This document shows positions 32,680-44,990 of a stretch of 64,000 bases of DNA, piece after piece; within the stretch, counting starts at the first letter, position 1; every line of letters starts with the position of its first letter. Made by a program: the position numbers and the translations under genes. Source of the DNA: Eriocheir sinensis (lineage: Eukaryota; Arthropoda; Malacostraca; Decapoda; Varunidae); the NCBI RefSeq assembly GCF_024679095.1, contig NW_026111820.1:57501-121500 (forward strand), read 5' to 3'. The notes under the pieces are model-generated. The model saw nothing but the letters and a program-made list of their open reading frames with translations, had not been told where the DNA came from and searched no databases.

Positions 32680-34168
32680 AAAACGCTTGAAGTGTTTGAC
32701 ACAGTCTGCAAAAGGTCTTAGTTGATTTGAAGTATCTTTGCGAATGATGTTAAGGTAACGTCCTACTCTTTCCGATGAAGATAACTAGGCCACTGCTCCT
32801 CATCTACTTGCATTGCAAAATGATCTTCTATGATCTTTGAATTGCGAAGTAAAGGATCAGTGTCTTGAAACCATTTTGATGTATCCAACAGTTCAGGAGA
32901 ATGTATACTATACGGTATTTCTCCCATGGAGATTATACTGTTTAAACTCTTTTCTTTAGACATCTTAAAACTGACGGAACCTAAATTTAAATTCCACCAC
33001 ATGACTACTTGAGACATGCCACTTATAATATCAGGAAACTCATGATGTGGTTGTGGTAACGTTAATTCCTCATCATCATCGTCGTCGTCGTCATCATCAT
33101 CATTATTGTTATTGTTGTTATTATTAAGATTGGTGTTGTCGTGGTTATTACCAATTACTCGCTGAGACACTCGCGACCACAACCGATAGGCTACCATCCT
33201 ATTGGCATCAGCAGTTACCCCTGCACCATCAACTGTAGCTTTGATTGTTTTTTTTAGCATTGTTATGATTGTACGGCCCCTGATACCCGACCTCTTCGAT
33301 GACGAATATTTGTTTCTTGCCAGCCACATAAGCCAATTTAGCATCAGATGAAGAACAATCACCCTTTCCAACCTGCGCTTCTGCACCCATGTCGGTGTAG
33401 GAATCCCACCAAGTATGTTTGGCGATGTTGACAACAGATGATTTTAAGTTGTTTCCTAAACCAACTAAAACAACGACAGTTTTTGGAGTCATGTTTAACC
33501 CAATAGATGTTATGGTTTGGACCAGGTGATGAGCCATTTATCCGTCGCCAGTGCACATATTGTTGATGAAACCCATGAAGTTCATCATGGATCTCAGAAA
33601 ATACAGACTGTGAAGTCTAGGTAGCCCTGTTTTTTGATCAACTACTTCTCTGTAACATTTTGAACTGCTTTAGCAACATGTTTATCTACTTTACTTTTGT
33701 TGTTAAGATTTTTGGAGAGATCGAGTGCAAGAGCGTAGAAGATCTCCAGCGAGACGGCGTTCTCGTCGTCCACACAGTAACACACAGGTGCCATTAAGGC
33801 CGACGTTACTACGTCAACTTGTCGCTTCTTCGGTGGTGGACCAATCCTGTCTTCTTCCTACTCGTTAACACAAATTGACCAGAAATTCTGTTCGTTGATA
33901 TCATTGGAAGAGTAGTTCACCAATCTCGAAATGTGTTCAGCCATCATGAGTCCACGTGTCTCAGCGGTGCCTTCAATGCACATACTCAAGAAAGCCGATT
34001 TTGTGTTAGGATCGAACATCGATTCGAGGACGATCTGTTTTTCAGTTTGAATCTTACACCTGACATACATGTCTGATTTAAGATTGATATTTTCTAATCT
34101 GCCACCCAACAGAAAATTACCGTCGATAAGAAAAAATATGTTGTTATCGACGCTTATACACGATGTTT
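32680..34168 (-). pseudogene. SF3/D5-like helicase, copy B (partial)
   Basis: Second copy, same strand as copy A. From upstream it carries an N-terminal region not in copy A (…LLGGRLENINLKSDMYVRC), then the shared part from TEKQIVLESMFDP. Walker A-like GLGNNLKSS is at about 33437-33463 and Walker B-like FVIEEVG near 33300. The Asn/Asp runs and MSKEKSLNSIISMGEIPYS follow. Frameshifts near 33850, 33540, 33360 and 33260, and near the 3' end. It is cut at 32680 (HFKR region), short of the C-terminus seen in A and C. At 34168 it is fused to an oppositely oriented gene. Confidence 0.55.
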
Positions 34169-36095
34169 TGCAAAACCTACAAAGTCCCCGCTACGCTTTA
34201 TTACTGCAACCCATGTGTCCTCTGACTGGTAGCTCGTATTTACAATGTGGCAGAAAACCATCTGGAGCCAACTACCTTGACTTGCTTAATCGTAGTCAAG
34301 GAGGATTGTACATCATGTCCAACATCAAAGGAATCCCAATCGATCCACTACTTGTGCGTGTCAATGATGTTTTTCTGATTGCACCTGATGAGATTTTGCA
34401 GATCAAAGATAAGGAAAGCAAGAAAGCTTATCAGAATCGCTTACTGAATCAAATCAACACCGAAAACATCAATATGGTTTCAGGACCCTATTCCAGCGTA
34501 CTTGTGTTCGATTACAAACACAGCGAGCTTTTGTTCCTCTCGGGAATAGGAACCAAACCTAAGGGAGAGAGTGGACGATACTTCATAATGGCCAGGTTGG
34601 AAATAGCCGACATGGGTCATCTTTCTATTCTTCCTGGAGACGTGCCACTCAGGGTCAATGTAGCAGACAGCAATCTCATTCAAGTCTTTGACACTGTCTC
34701 TGGACACCTACTCTTCAAGCTGAAGCACGACATGAAGACGGGGATCAACATAGATGACATGATTATAGAAATGAAAAGAGCTTTTGATAGTTTTCAGACA
34801 GATAACCAGAAACAAGTATGTGTTGAAGTAGAACAGATCGTTCCGTTTCTCACCAATGAGCAGAGACAGAACATTCTCGCTCGAATCGTTCAAGTTGAAT
34901 CTGAAACTAAAAATGAACTCGTCCAAAAAAACTATTCACAGAAGAGTTTGTTTCCTTATCTCAAAGTCTTAAGTCTGAATGACCGCTTGCAATTTAAGAA
35001 CGATGTGCAAAAATGTTTCATGGATGAAGAACAGCAAATGACTCTGAACGACCTCATTGCGACATCCCGGAAGAACCTTAGCTTGATGCGATCCTGTCAG
35101 GTATTCAGATCCCTTATGAAAATGTTGAAAAATGAGTTCTACGAACACATCTACAAGGCATTCGCTTCTTCCTTGCGATGCAGAGACACCTTCCATTGTC
35201 TAGAACTCGACTTGCAGAGACAACAGAGATTTAACGAAACGGCTTTAGCTGTAAAGAAAAATCAACAGATGACGAACTATCAAGTATTGGAAGTCATGCA
35301 AACAACTACCCATGTGAATCCTCCTATTACATCAAACACACACATACCAGTCAATACAACGGACATCAATGCAACTATGATCGGTTTCCATCCATTGACT
35401 ATAGCCAAACATTTCAAGAGTGTCGTCGTCCAGGAAAGTGATGATGATAAGCAACTAACGTACTACGATGGGCATGGTCTGGTCTCCACTAACGTTGACA
35501 GCATTCCCGATCCTTACGTCAATCTGACCGACACCGTCAGTATCGACCTGGCTGAAACCTTGATGTTAGAGACACCGTTCACCAGCAGTGTACTTCCAAT
35601 TCGAAACAACGAAGACGGAGAGGATAAGGTTGCAGTTCCTAGATACATCACTAACATGTGGACTTTCATCAAAGATGATATTCACATGCTCTTACAACCT
35701 CCGATGTTCGCTTACAGTGACTTTAATATTTTTAAGGATTACAAGAACTATGATTTCAGACAGTCCCCAAGTGAAGGCGAAGGTGGTTACGCCGACGGCG
35801 TCATGAGGATGAATCTGCGTGGAAATGTGTTCAATGCACTCACTGAAAGACAACGCCATGAGTATGGTATCAAAGATGCAAGTAGTGTCATTTTAGGACA
35901 AGTCATAGTTACTATGTTGTTGAAAACTCTGGACGCTCTACTCTTGTGTTTTCCACCATCACCGTCATCAACCCCTAGTGGATTGAACATGCACGCCCGC
36001 GCTCTAGTCTTCACTATCCTAAGCTGTATGTGGTCGGGCACTTACAGCATGTTGGACACGGCACCTCTCATCATCTTTGGGGACTCTGTTAACAT
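34169..36095 (+). pseudogene. Large viral protein fragment, open frame (~640 codons)
   Basis: A 683-codon frame runs 34069-36120, but its first ~33 codons are antisense to helicase copy B, and the final ~8 (ILRRAGP) are translated family-2 repeat. The genuine part, about 34169-36095, starts mid-protein (LQSPRYALLLQPMCPLTGS) and is unbroken. It has alternating beta-rich (residues to about 190) and long helical segments, LPGDVPLRVNVADSN, and a Thr/Asn linker (HVNPPITSNTHIPVNTTDIN). No enzyme motif found. Unbroken length suggests recent insertion or selection, or simply luck. A virion structural protein is plausible but unproven. Confidence 0.55.
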
Positions 36096-36124
36096 TATTC
36101 TGAGGCGAGCGGGACCCTGAACGC

Positions 36125-36980
36125 TGGGTTGATTTGATTTGATTTGATTAATCTATTACGCCGTGAGCGTCAAACAAGTATACAAAAGTTCTGGTATACA
36201 GTAATTATAGAGCGAAAGAGTGAATGTGTGTTTTAGACTGGCCATTAACCCGAGAGCGGGACACTGACACTATACTAACTAAATTCAGAATCGGAAGCTT
36301 TGGAAGACAAAGACACACATTCACTTCAATCAAAGGTAGACGACATTCATTCAGTACGAACTAAATTCAGAATCGGAAGCTTAGGAAGACAAAGACACAC
36401 ATTCACCTCATATAAGGTTAGATGACATTCAGTACGAACTAAATTCAGAATCGGAAGCTTTGGAAGACAAAGACACACATTCACTTCAATCAAAGGTAGA
36501 CGATATTCATTCAGTACGAACTAAATTCAGAATCGGAAGCTTCGGAAGACAAAGACACACATTCACCTATTATAAGGTTAGATGACATTCAGTACGAACT
36601 AAATTCAGAATCGGAAGCTTTGGAAGACAAAGACACACATTCACTTTAATCAAAGGTAGACGACATTCATTCAGTATGAACTAAATTCAGAATCGGAAGC
36701 TTCGGAAGACAAAGACACACATTCACCTCACATAAGGTTAGATGACATTCAGTATGAACTAAATTCAGAATCGGAAGCTTCGGAAGACAAAGACACATTC
36801 ACCTCACTACTGCCCAGTAGCCCGATTCTGAGGCGAGTTGAAGAGCGAGACGCTAAATGCCATACCATGTGTTTAATCTCGCGCGGTAAATGCAAGGTTG
36901 AGAGCGGAAGGGTGAATATGTGCTTTATTCTCGCAAGTAACCCGATTCTGAGAGCGGGACGACGCTGAATGAGAGCGGAA
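36125..36980. repeat. Family-1 array with two alternating unit types, family-2 tail
   Basis: From 36270 units alternate between one with CACTTCAATCAAAGGTAGAC and one with CACCTCATATAAGGTTAGAT, giving a ~160-bp higher-order period. From about 36805 the array passes into family-2 sequence (GCCCAGTAGCCCGATTCTGA). Shows directly that the two families are joined in one array. Confidence 0.8.
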
Positions 36981-37380
36981 GGAAGGGACTTGCTTGCTGC
37001 TTCTTGACAACGCTAACGCGGCAGCGTGCGCTCCGTTTGTTGTTGCTACTACATGCTGGTGGTGACACACATGGGACATGCTGGTGGTGACACAATAGCA
37101 TGGCAGCACCTGCTTTTCCCCCCGTCCCCCCATGACAAATGAAGATATCTTTCTCTCTTATCATATAGTCTTTTTTTTTATAAATCTCAGTATTCAAGCT
37201 GCTTAGTTACGACGACGACGTCTTGAAGGTAATAGAAACAATATCACGCAAACTTTCTTCAAACCTTTTTTTTTATTTCTTATCTTATACAGAATCGCTT
37301 TAAGTAATCCTAGTTAGTGACAATGTGTTCCATTTATTTCGGCAGCAAGACCGCGAACTCAAAATCAAGAATAGTTAATG
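36980..37380. other. Unique spacer, no supported gene
   Basis: Includes a short direct repeat ATGCTGGTGGTGACACA (37051-37092). Short frames here look non-coding. Confidence 0.4.
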
Positions 37381-38060
37381 TGCATCCTTGACCCTGTACC
37401 GATCCGGACCCCACTCTAATTCTGATTCGTCACATGCATATGTCGTGACCCACAAAAAATTATCATATCAAATCAAACCACATCCAAATTCAGACTCCTA
37501 TTCCCAAAACTCCGTTTGTTGACATCAATCTTCATTTCATAACGGTTCAGAGTCGTATTACATCAGCACGTACAAATCCGGACCCCACTCTAACTCTGAC
37601 TCGTCACATGTATATGTCGTGACCCACGTCCACATCAATCTTCATTTCATAACGGTTCAGAGTCGTAATACATCAGCACGTACAAATCCGGACCCCACTC
37701 TAAATCTGACTCGTCACATGTATATGTCGTGACCCACGTCCAAATTCAGACCCCTTCCATTTGTTGACATCAATCTTTATTTCATAACGGTTCAGAGTCG
37801 TAATACATCAGCACGTACAAATCCGGACCCCACTCTAACTCTGACTCCTCACATGTATATGTCGTGACCCACGTCCAAATTCAGACTCCTTCTCCTCAAT
37901 AGATTCCATTTGTTGACAAAACTAACTTATCAGTCTTGATAATCAAATTCAAATATATGCAACCCATATATACCACCCACATCCAAATTCAGATCCCAGT
38001 TGAAATTTACACATTTTATACATCTGTCATAATCCCGTCCAAATCCGGACCCAACTTTAC
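37380..38060. repeat. GGGTCCGG-family array, ~115-bp units
   Basis: Four units with AATCCGGACCCCACTCTAAC, CACATGTATATGTCGTGACC and TTCATAACGGTTCAGAGTCG. Shares the TCCGGACCCCACTC core with the arrays at 11040, 48680 and 61880. Confidence 0.85.
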
Positions 38061-38200
38061 CTACATTTGTGTTGTGTAAGTGTGTGTGTGCGCGGGTGTG
38101 TGCGGGGTGGTGTACGAGAAGAGAGGGGATGGGGGTGGGGTGTTCGGCGGCGTTCGGCGGCGCGCGGCGCGCGCCTCCTCGAAGATGATGAAGAAACTGA
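38060..38200. other. GT/GC-rich low-complexity stretch
   Basis: GTGTGT run followed by GGCGGCGTTCGGCGGCGCGC, the most GC-rich 100 bp of this part. No gene. It stands out against AT-rich neighbours. Confidence 0.6.
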
Positions 38201-38819
38201 CAGATGCCGCCTTTTGTTTACCATCCGTTTAAAAGAAGCGTGCAAGCTAATGTTTAATTTAGTAGGTTCCCAACCCATACCAGATATTATTGTGTGTACA
38301 TGACCCAATTATAGCGTCTGTTGGTCTCTCCCAAAGTTGTGCGTGCGTGATTACAAATATTTAAGCTTACATTACATTCTCGCATATGCATTAGCAAGAG
38401 TGCATGCACTTATTGTTGATCAGTGATTGTGATTAGTATTTTTCTTTTTAATTTTTCAGACTTCAAAATGTGTGACGCAGCGAAAATTGTTTCCAGTCTT
38501 GGAACCGCATTTGCTTCTAAAAAACCGAAGAAGAAACCTCTGCGAAACATACTCGAAAAACAACTGGAGGAATACCAGCAGCAAATCTTATTATCAAGTG
38601 CCAAAAATATTTATGTTTTTCAAAAAAAACCCATATGTGACAGAGCCCTGTTCAAATATCTGTTGAATGTCACACCGATTTGCAAAGAGAAAAAAAATGC
38701 AGAGATGAAGAAATTGTTGACAAAGGCTATCCATAACAAGGCATACGCTGATACACCCAATGATCGCCTCTACTCCATGGGAGAATGCTACTACACATTG
38801 CTGAATTGCACAGACATGC

Positions 38820-38930
38820 GTAAGTTTTTTAACATTTTTTTTTTGTTATTGATATGATTTTTTTTTATTTAGCTTGTTGATTTTTTTAAAGATTTTAATT
38901 TTCTTAACCATTTTTTTTTTTTCATTTCAG
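38820..38930 (+). other. Intron 1
   Basis: 111 bp, donor C|GTAAGT, acceptor with a T12 tract and TTTCAG. Phase 1; joining restores a continuous frame (CTDM-L-DAGSKEG). Confidence 0.75.
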
Positions 38931-39761
38931 TCGATGCAGGTTCCAAAGAAGGTCTTAAAACATCCATGAAATCAGCACTGAATATAGAATGGCAAAAATG
39001 CAAGTCCGCAACTGTCAACCAAGGTGATAGTATCATGAACTTCTGTCATAATGTGAATAACTTACTTAAAAGTTTTGATTTGCAAAATTGTGATTTTCGA
39101 AATCTGATCCTGAATACGTTCATACGCGAAGATTTCATCCCAGTTCACCGGTTTAATCAGACGATTTGTGAGATGACCTTTGAAACTCTGAAGTCTATTA
39201 ATATCGATTTACAATTTTGTCAACTGCACGATATCCCAGACAACGTAAAGAACAAACGCCAAATGGCAGACATCGAAAGATCGAACACCTGCAGCAAATG
39301 TCAAATGTCATTGAGTGTTATCCGCGCCAAGGAGTGGCTGACCCGAAACATGGACGTCCCCAATCCTAAATTACGATCGCTCTTCATCCAACATGCCTTT
39401 ACTGAAAATTGGAACCTAAATCAAGAGACTATCCATGCGGCTATGCAGAAAGGAGTCAATGTTGTCATTCAAGAAGTTTTTTGTTCCATCATCAATTTCA
39501 TGAAATACATGTCCATGATAAGCGAGTCTTCCTCCATGCTCCTGAAAAAGCCATGTCAGACAGTAAGAGGAAATAACCAACAACAACAATTATTCTCCAA
39601 AGTGTTACATGAAGCGTTGTTACACTCGTACAATCTGGACATGCCCGTCAATGATTCAAAACCACCCCAAAGAAAGATCGAAGTAGTGGAAATATCAATT
39701 CCAGTACAGACCACTTCTAGAAAACGCTCCAAATTTTCGATGTCAGAAATTAGGTCCTACC

Positions 39762-39809
39762 GTATGTTGATCACAGTACATTCAAAATATTTTATATATT
39801 AATATGTAG
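39762..39809 (+). other. Intron 2 (short)
   Basis: 48 bp, donor GTATGT, acceptor TATATTAATATGTAG, with a branch-like TTAAT just upstream. Phase 1; joining links RSY to TALGETLRKQF. The size is near the lower limit for arthropod introns. Confidence 0.55.
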
Positions 39810-41884
39810 CAACAGCCTTAGGTGAAACACTTCGCAAGCAATTCGAAGATACTCACGGATCAAACACATTCACCAAAAAGGGTGACCGAAAGAGTAACAC
39901 CTATCCCAACTTCACCAAAATGTATGAGAACACAGACGCCCAGTTGAACGCGCTACGGCACGCGATCATAGCCCAATATCGTTCATGGATGTCGGTAACA
40001 TCTACTCCCTTGCGAATCACCTGTATGGTTCCATCATGTCAGTGGATCAGCTCTTCATCAATCATCAGTTTGATAAAGATATCATTGATGTCGACTCGAA
40101 AACCATGACCGGTGGTATAATCACCAAGGCGCTGGATGACAGTGGTAAAACCCAGTCCAACCTGTTTACCAATGCTACACCTTTTGAAATGTTTGTCCTG
40201 AACACCATCATGAACAACATAATACTAGTGGTTCCTCATGTTTACTACGCATTGCTGTGAAAACAAGTGCGCTGAAGCGACTCAACCATCACATGAGGTA
40301 GTGAGTAGCAACAACAAGAAAAACATATTGGGCAAGCACGAAACAGCGTTAAAAATCTCAACAAAGAAATCCCCTTGCTTTCTCTTTATTACAAGAAATG
40401 ACAGGATAGTTTTGGAACAACGTCTTTACGTTTCTCAACAGTCACTTCACCCACAACGATTACAAGATCAAGTTGCATCATCTCAACCAAATTATCAGAA
40501 ATGTAAACCATAAACTACATCTAGACGACTTCGTTCTCATGGGTATCGACATCACCTATTTGCTCTCCCGATTCATTTACATTCACCTGTGCATCAGTAA
40601 CATGGTGACATCACACCATGAACCTGCACTTCCTACATCTGCTACGAACAAATGTATGTGTTCGTGCGCGAAATCGGTCTCGATAGGAGTGAGTTTCTGC
40701 AAGAGTTCTTCTTGCTGAACAAGGACGATGCCGCAGAACGGTGCTTAGAAATCTACCGTCTCGGATTTTTGTCGCCTTCTCGTGAGCTTCCACCCATCTT
40801 TGAATTAGATGTCAACAAACACCTCTACGGAGTCGATGCAAGCCAAATGACTATCAACAGCATTCCAAAAAACGTTGTCAAATCTGAACGCAGAAAAAAG
40901 AAGAAAACACCCGCTGATGTTCATGATAACACTAGTGATGATAATGATGATAAAACAAGGATGTTCCTACAGTGATTAAAGTAGTCACACGTCCCGAAAA
41001 CCCATTCTGTGTGTACTGAATGATGATGATGATGTCTTTGATAAAGACATAGTAATCGGAACGATCGAATCCCAATCACAGCATGACAGGAGTTACAATT
41101 CTTCAGATGATGATGATCTGCCTATCAGAAGGATTCAAGATTCAGATCTGCGTGAATTGATCAAACCCAAAATTTCATGGCGTAAATTCATAGAAAGATC
41201 CAATTCCGAAAAACGAAGTTGCAGCGATTCTTCTTCATCAAAGAGTAAGAGGATCAAAAAAGATTTGAGTGTAAGTCGTCACCGCTCAACTCACAGAGGT
41301 TCTAGTGTTAAAAAGGAGCGGTGTGCACATCCCAGTACAGCAGTGACGACGTCCAGAGATTCTGGTGAAAAAAAGGAGCGTGTGCATCCCAGTTCAGCAG
41401 CAACAGAGGCGACGACATCCAGGGGTTCTGGTGAAAACAGGAGCGTGTGCATCCCACTTCAGCAGCAGAGGAGGAGGCGAAGACGTCTACATTGCAAGCT
41501 GAAGCATCTACATCCAGTACACCAACGCAGCAAGAGTCAGAATTTTGAAAATAAAGCCAAAGAATACGTCATGATGCGAGAAGCAATGATGGCGACGACG
41601 GTACCTCCTCCGTTGATATGAGTGCACAGACATCTGAAATAAAAACACACAAGAAAAGAATCATTAAAGAGATGATGATGATGACAACAGACCAAAAAGA
41701 AGAGTACATCAACACCACTAAGAAAACTCGAGAAGAGGACGATTACCTACCGGACCTCAATAAAATAATATTTAAACCAACTGAAGAAGATCACACTCGA
41801 AAATACAAGAAGTAAAAGAAAAAGATAGACCGAGAAAACGGAGAGAGTGTCAAGGGAGAAAAAAAAAGACGAAAAGAAGTAAAT

Positions 41885-42350
41885 GGATATCAACGAGAGC
41901 GATCCCAGTCACAAGAGCGAGAGCAACGAAAGCGACCCAAGTCACAAGAGCGAGAGCAACGAGAGCGACCCAAGTCACAAGAGCGAGAGCAACGAAAGCG
42001 ACCCAAGTCACAAGAGCGAGAGCAACGAAAGCGACCCAAGTCACAAGAGCGAGAGCAACGAGAGCGACCCAAGTCACAAGAGCGAGAGCAACGAGAGCGA
42101 CCCAAGTCACAAGAGCGAGAGCAACGAGAGCGACCCAAGTCACAAGAGCGAGAGCAACGAGAGCGACCCAAGTCACAAGAGCGAGAGCAACGAGAGCGAC
42201 CCAAGTCACAAGAGCGAGAGCAACGAGAGCGACCCAAGTCACAAGAGCGAGAGCAACGAGAGCGACCCAAGTCACAAGAGCGAGAGCAACGAGAGCGACC
42301 CAAGTCACAAAAGCGAGAGCAACGAGAGCGAAAGCAACGAGAGCGATCAT
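41885..42350. repeat. 33-bp coding tandem repeat, about fourteen units
   Basis: The unit GAGCGACCCAAGTCACAAGA plus GCGAGAGCAAC encodes E-R-P-K-S-Q-E-R-E-Q-R in the gene's frame. It stays open in three forward and reverse frames because 33 is a multiple of three. Nearly identical units mean recent expansion. Confidence 0.85.
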
Positions 42351-44336
42351 CATCGACACAAGAGCCAAAGCGAAAGACACAAGAGCGAGATCAAGAGCGT
42401 CAAAAGTTAGAAGAACAAGCACAACAAGAGCGTCGAAAGTTAGAGAAACAAGCACAACAAGAGAGACAAAAAAGACAAAAGTTAGAGCGACAAAAGTTAG
42501 AGGAACAAGAGCAACAAAAGTTAGAGGAACAAGCACAACAAGAGAGACAAAAGAGACAAGAGTTAGAGCGTCAAAAGTTAGAGGAACAAGCACAACAAGA
42601 GAGACAAAAGAGACAAGAGTTAGAGCGTCAAAAATTAGAGGAACAAGAGCGTCAAAAGTTAGAGGAACAAAAGCGTCAAAAGTTAGAGGAACAAGCACAA
42701 CAAAAAAAAAAGTTAGAGGAACTAGAGCAACAAAAGAAACGAGATGAACTAGAGCAACAAAAAAAAAGTTAGATGAACTAGAGCAACAAAAGAAACGAGA
42801 TGAACTAGAGCAACAAAAGAAACGAGATGAACTAGAGCAACAAAAGAAACGAGATGAACTAGAGCAACAAAAGAAACGAGATGAACTAGAGCAACAAAAG
42901 AAACGAGATGAACTAGAGCAACAAAAGAGACGAGAGTTAGAGCAACAAAAGAAACAAGATGAACTAGAGCAACAAAAGAAACAAGATGAACTAGAGCAAC
43001 AAAAGAGACGAGATGAACTAGAGCAACAAAAGAGACGAGAGCAGCAAAAGAGACAAGATGAAGAAGAACGCCAAAATGACCAACGAAAAGAGCAAGAACA
43101 AGCTGTTAAAAATCTACAGTTAATAAACAGCCAACACAATGATTTTGAAACTATTGAAACACCACCACAACCACATTTCTTCAAAAGATCATCATTACAG
43201 CAGAATGAAATATATTCTGTTTGTTTCAACACACCGGGACCGGGTACTCCAATTGGCATCATACCCAGACAGTCATCACCCGTTTACGACGCTTACGATT
43301 GTGAATTGAACACACCTATGCCAGTCGAGAATCATACTCCAAAAACTATCTCATTCAGAAATGATGAAGTGATGGAGGAAGAAGACCAACAACTTTTCTC
43401 TCATCATTCACTCTCACCCATAGCAGCGTCTGTTGTTCCACCTCATCGACATATAATACTAAACCTAACATCGACCCATTAGCGGCAGCGCAAGAATTAA
43501 TATTCGGTTCACCGAACACAGCAGTGGCGCAAAACTTTATTGTAGATTCACCGAACACAAATGACAACAACATCATTCACCAGCAGCCATCGCCTTCCTC
43601 TGCAGCATCCAGCAGCGGCGGCGTTGGCGGAAATTGGAGTGGTTGTAGTACGTCTCAACCCATCCAATCCGTGCAGGTTTCTCCTTACAATTCATCAGAT
43701 GCCTCTTCATCATCTTACACTAGATTTAGTGGTGGTGGATCATCCCCTTCTTACACACAATTGACCAATATGTCAAACCAGGTTTATTATATTCCATTTC
43801 AACAACAAATAGGATTTATTCATCAACAATCTGTTTCTTCTCATCCTCCTCCTCTTCAACAAAACTCACCCAGTTCTTATTCAACTTTCAATAATACACA
43901 ACAGCAGTCTCATTCCCCTTTTATTGCTATTGCTCATCAACAACAGTCCCATTCACCTTTTTCTACTACTGCTGCTCAACAACAACAATCTCATTCACCT
44001 TTCAACACTCAACAACAATCACCTTATACCCAACCATCTCCTCCTTACACACACACACCCAACCATACTGATGCAGCAGCAGATGTCTCCTCCTACCCAC
44101 AACAACATGAACATGACACACTCCCACCACTTCCCTACTGCCACCACTACTGCTGCTGCGTCATCAACGACGTCCCCACCGGTGATGCTGATTGCTACTG
44201 AACCACCCCCACCCTCATTCGCACCACCTTACCCTACTGAACCTTACATACAACAGCAGCAGCAGCAGCACAATGAGCAAGTGTCTGAGATTGATATGTT
44301 AATAAAAAAATTCTTGTAAACCCAATATCATATATT

Positions 44337-44585
44337 TTGCATCCATGTACATCAATAACCTATGTCTGCCAAAGACATTTCAATATGTACAAATTATCCA
44401 TGTATATCAATAACCTAAGTCTGCCAAAGGCATTTCAATATGTACAAATTATAATCAAAAGGACCTTTGTATCTATGTATATCAATAACCTAAGTCTGCC
44501 AAAGACATTTCAATATGTACAAATTATAATCAAAAGGACCAAGTCTATTTTTGACACATATCAAAAGGTCCTTCATTTGTCTTAG
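44337..44585. repeat. ~60-bp tandem repeat, inverted partner of 2323-2580
   Basis: Three units with CAATAACCTAAGTCTGCCAA and CATTTCAATATGTACAAATT. Immediately after the stop of the Gln-rich gene. Confidence 0.8.
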
Positions 44586-44689
44586 GTTTAAGCAATGTAC
44601 AACTATGTTATTAGATAAGAGAGAGAAAGAGTGAGTTTGATGATGAGCTTCCAGTTTACCTTGCTTAGGTGGACAAGTTTTCATTAGAA

Positions 44690-44880
44690 AACATGAGTAC
44701 AAATATAACCACCGAATTTTTAGGTTTTAGATTTATTAAGATGAAGATACCTAATAAAATGGGCATTTACTACTTTCCACCTTGGATGAAACTCATCAAG
44801 AGTGTACAAAGTGAACCCCCATCCCTATTTTATAGAATAATAAAATCATTGATTGAATTTTTTGTATATATACCCAATAT
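44690..44880 (+). CDS. Hypothetical short ORF, partner of 2050-2240
   Basis: Same ENMSTNITTEFLG … IIKSLI protein as in the left arm. In this copy the frame stays open to 45019, adding hydrophobic AT-rich codons. Weak evidence for a real gene. Confidence 0.25.
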
Positions 44881-44990
44881 TCCTTCCTTTTATATTATCC
44901 TTGTATCCCGTTATCACAATTACATCCAAATAAAACTTCATTTATTCCGTTCTTACCTAACACAGGAAGTACCCTATTGGATGGAAATAT

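Larger units (their letters stand above)
38468..44319 (+). pseudogene. Intron-containing gene for a coiled-coil, low-complexity protein
   Basis: Start MCDAAKIVSSLGTAFASKKP at 38468, just after a TTTTTCAG acceptor-like site that suggests a leader intron. Exon 1 ends at 38819, intron 38820-38930 (GTAAGT…TTTCAG), exon 2 38931-39761, intron 39762-39809, exon 3 from 39810; both junctions keep phase. The N-terminal ~400 residues are globular with a C-x2-C (TCSKCQMS). Frameshifts follow near 39985, 40250-40400, 40640, 40960, 41030, 41440 and 41815. Then come Arg/Ser- and RPKSQEREQ-type repeats (41885-42350), EEQ/QQKKR coiled-coil repeats (42400-43060), and a Ser/Pro/Gln-rich tail ending DMLIKKFL. 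About 1,900 codons. Not recognised; several other viral genes here also carry introns. Confidence 0.5.
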
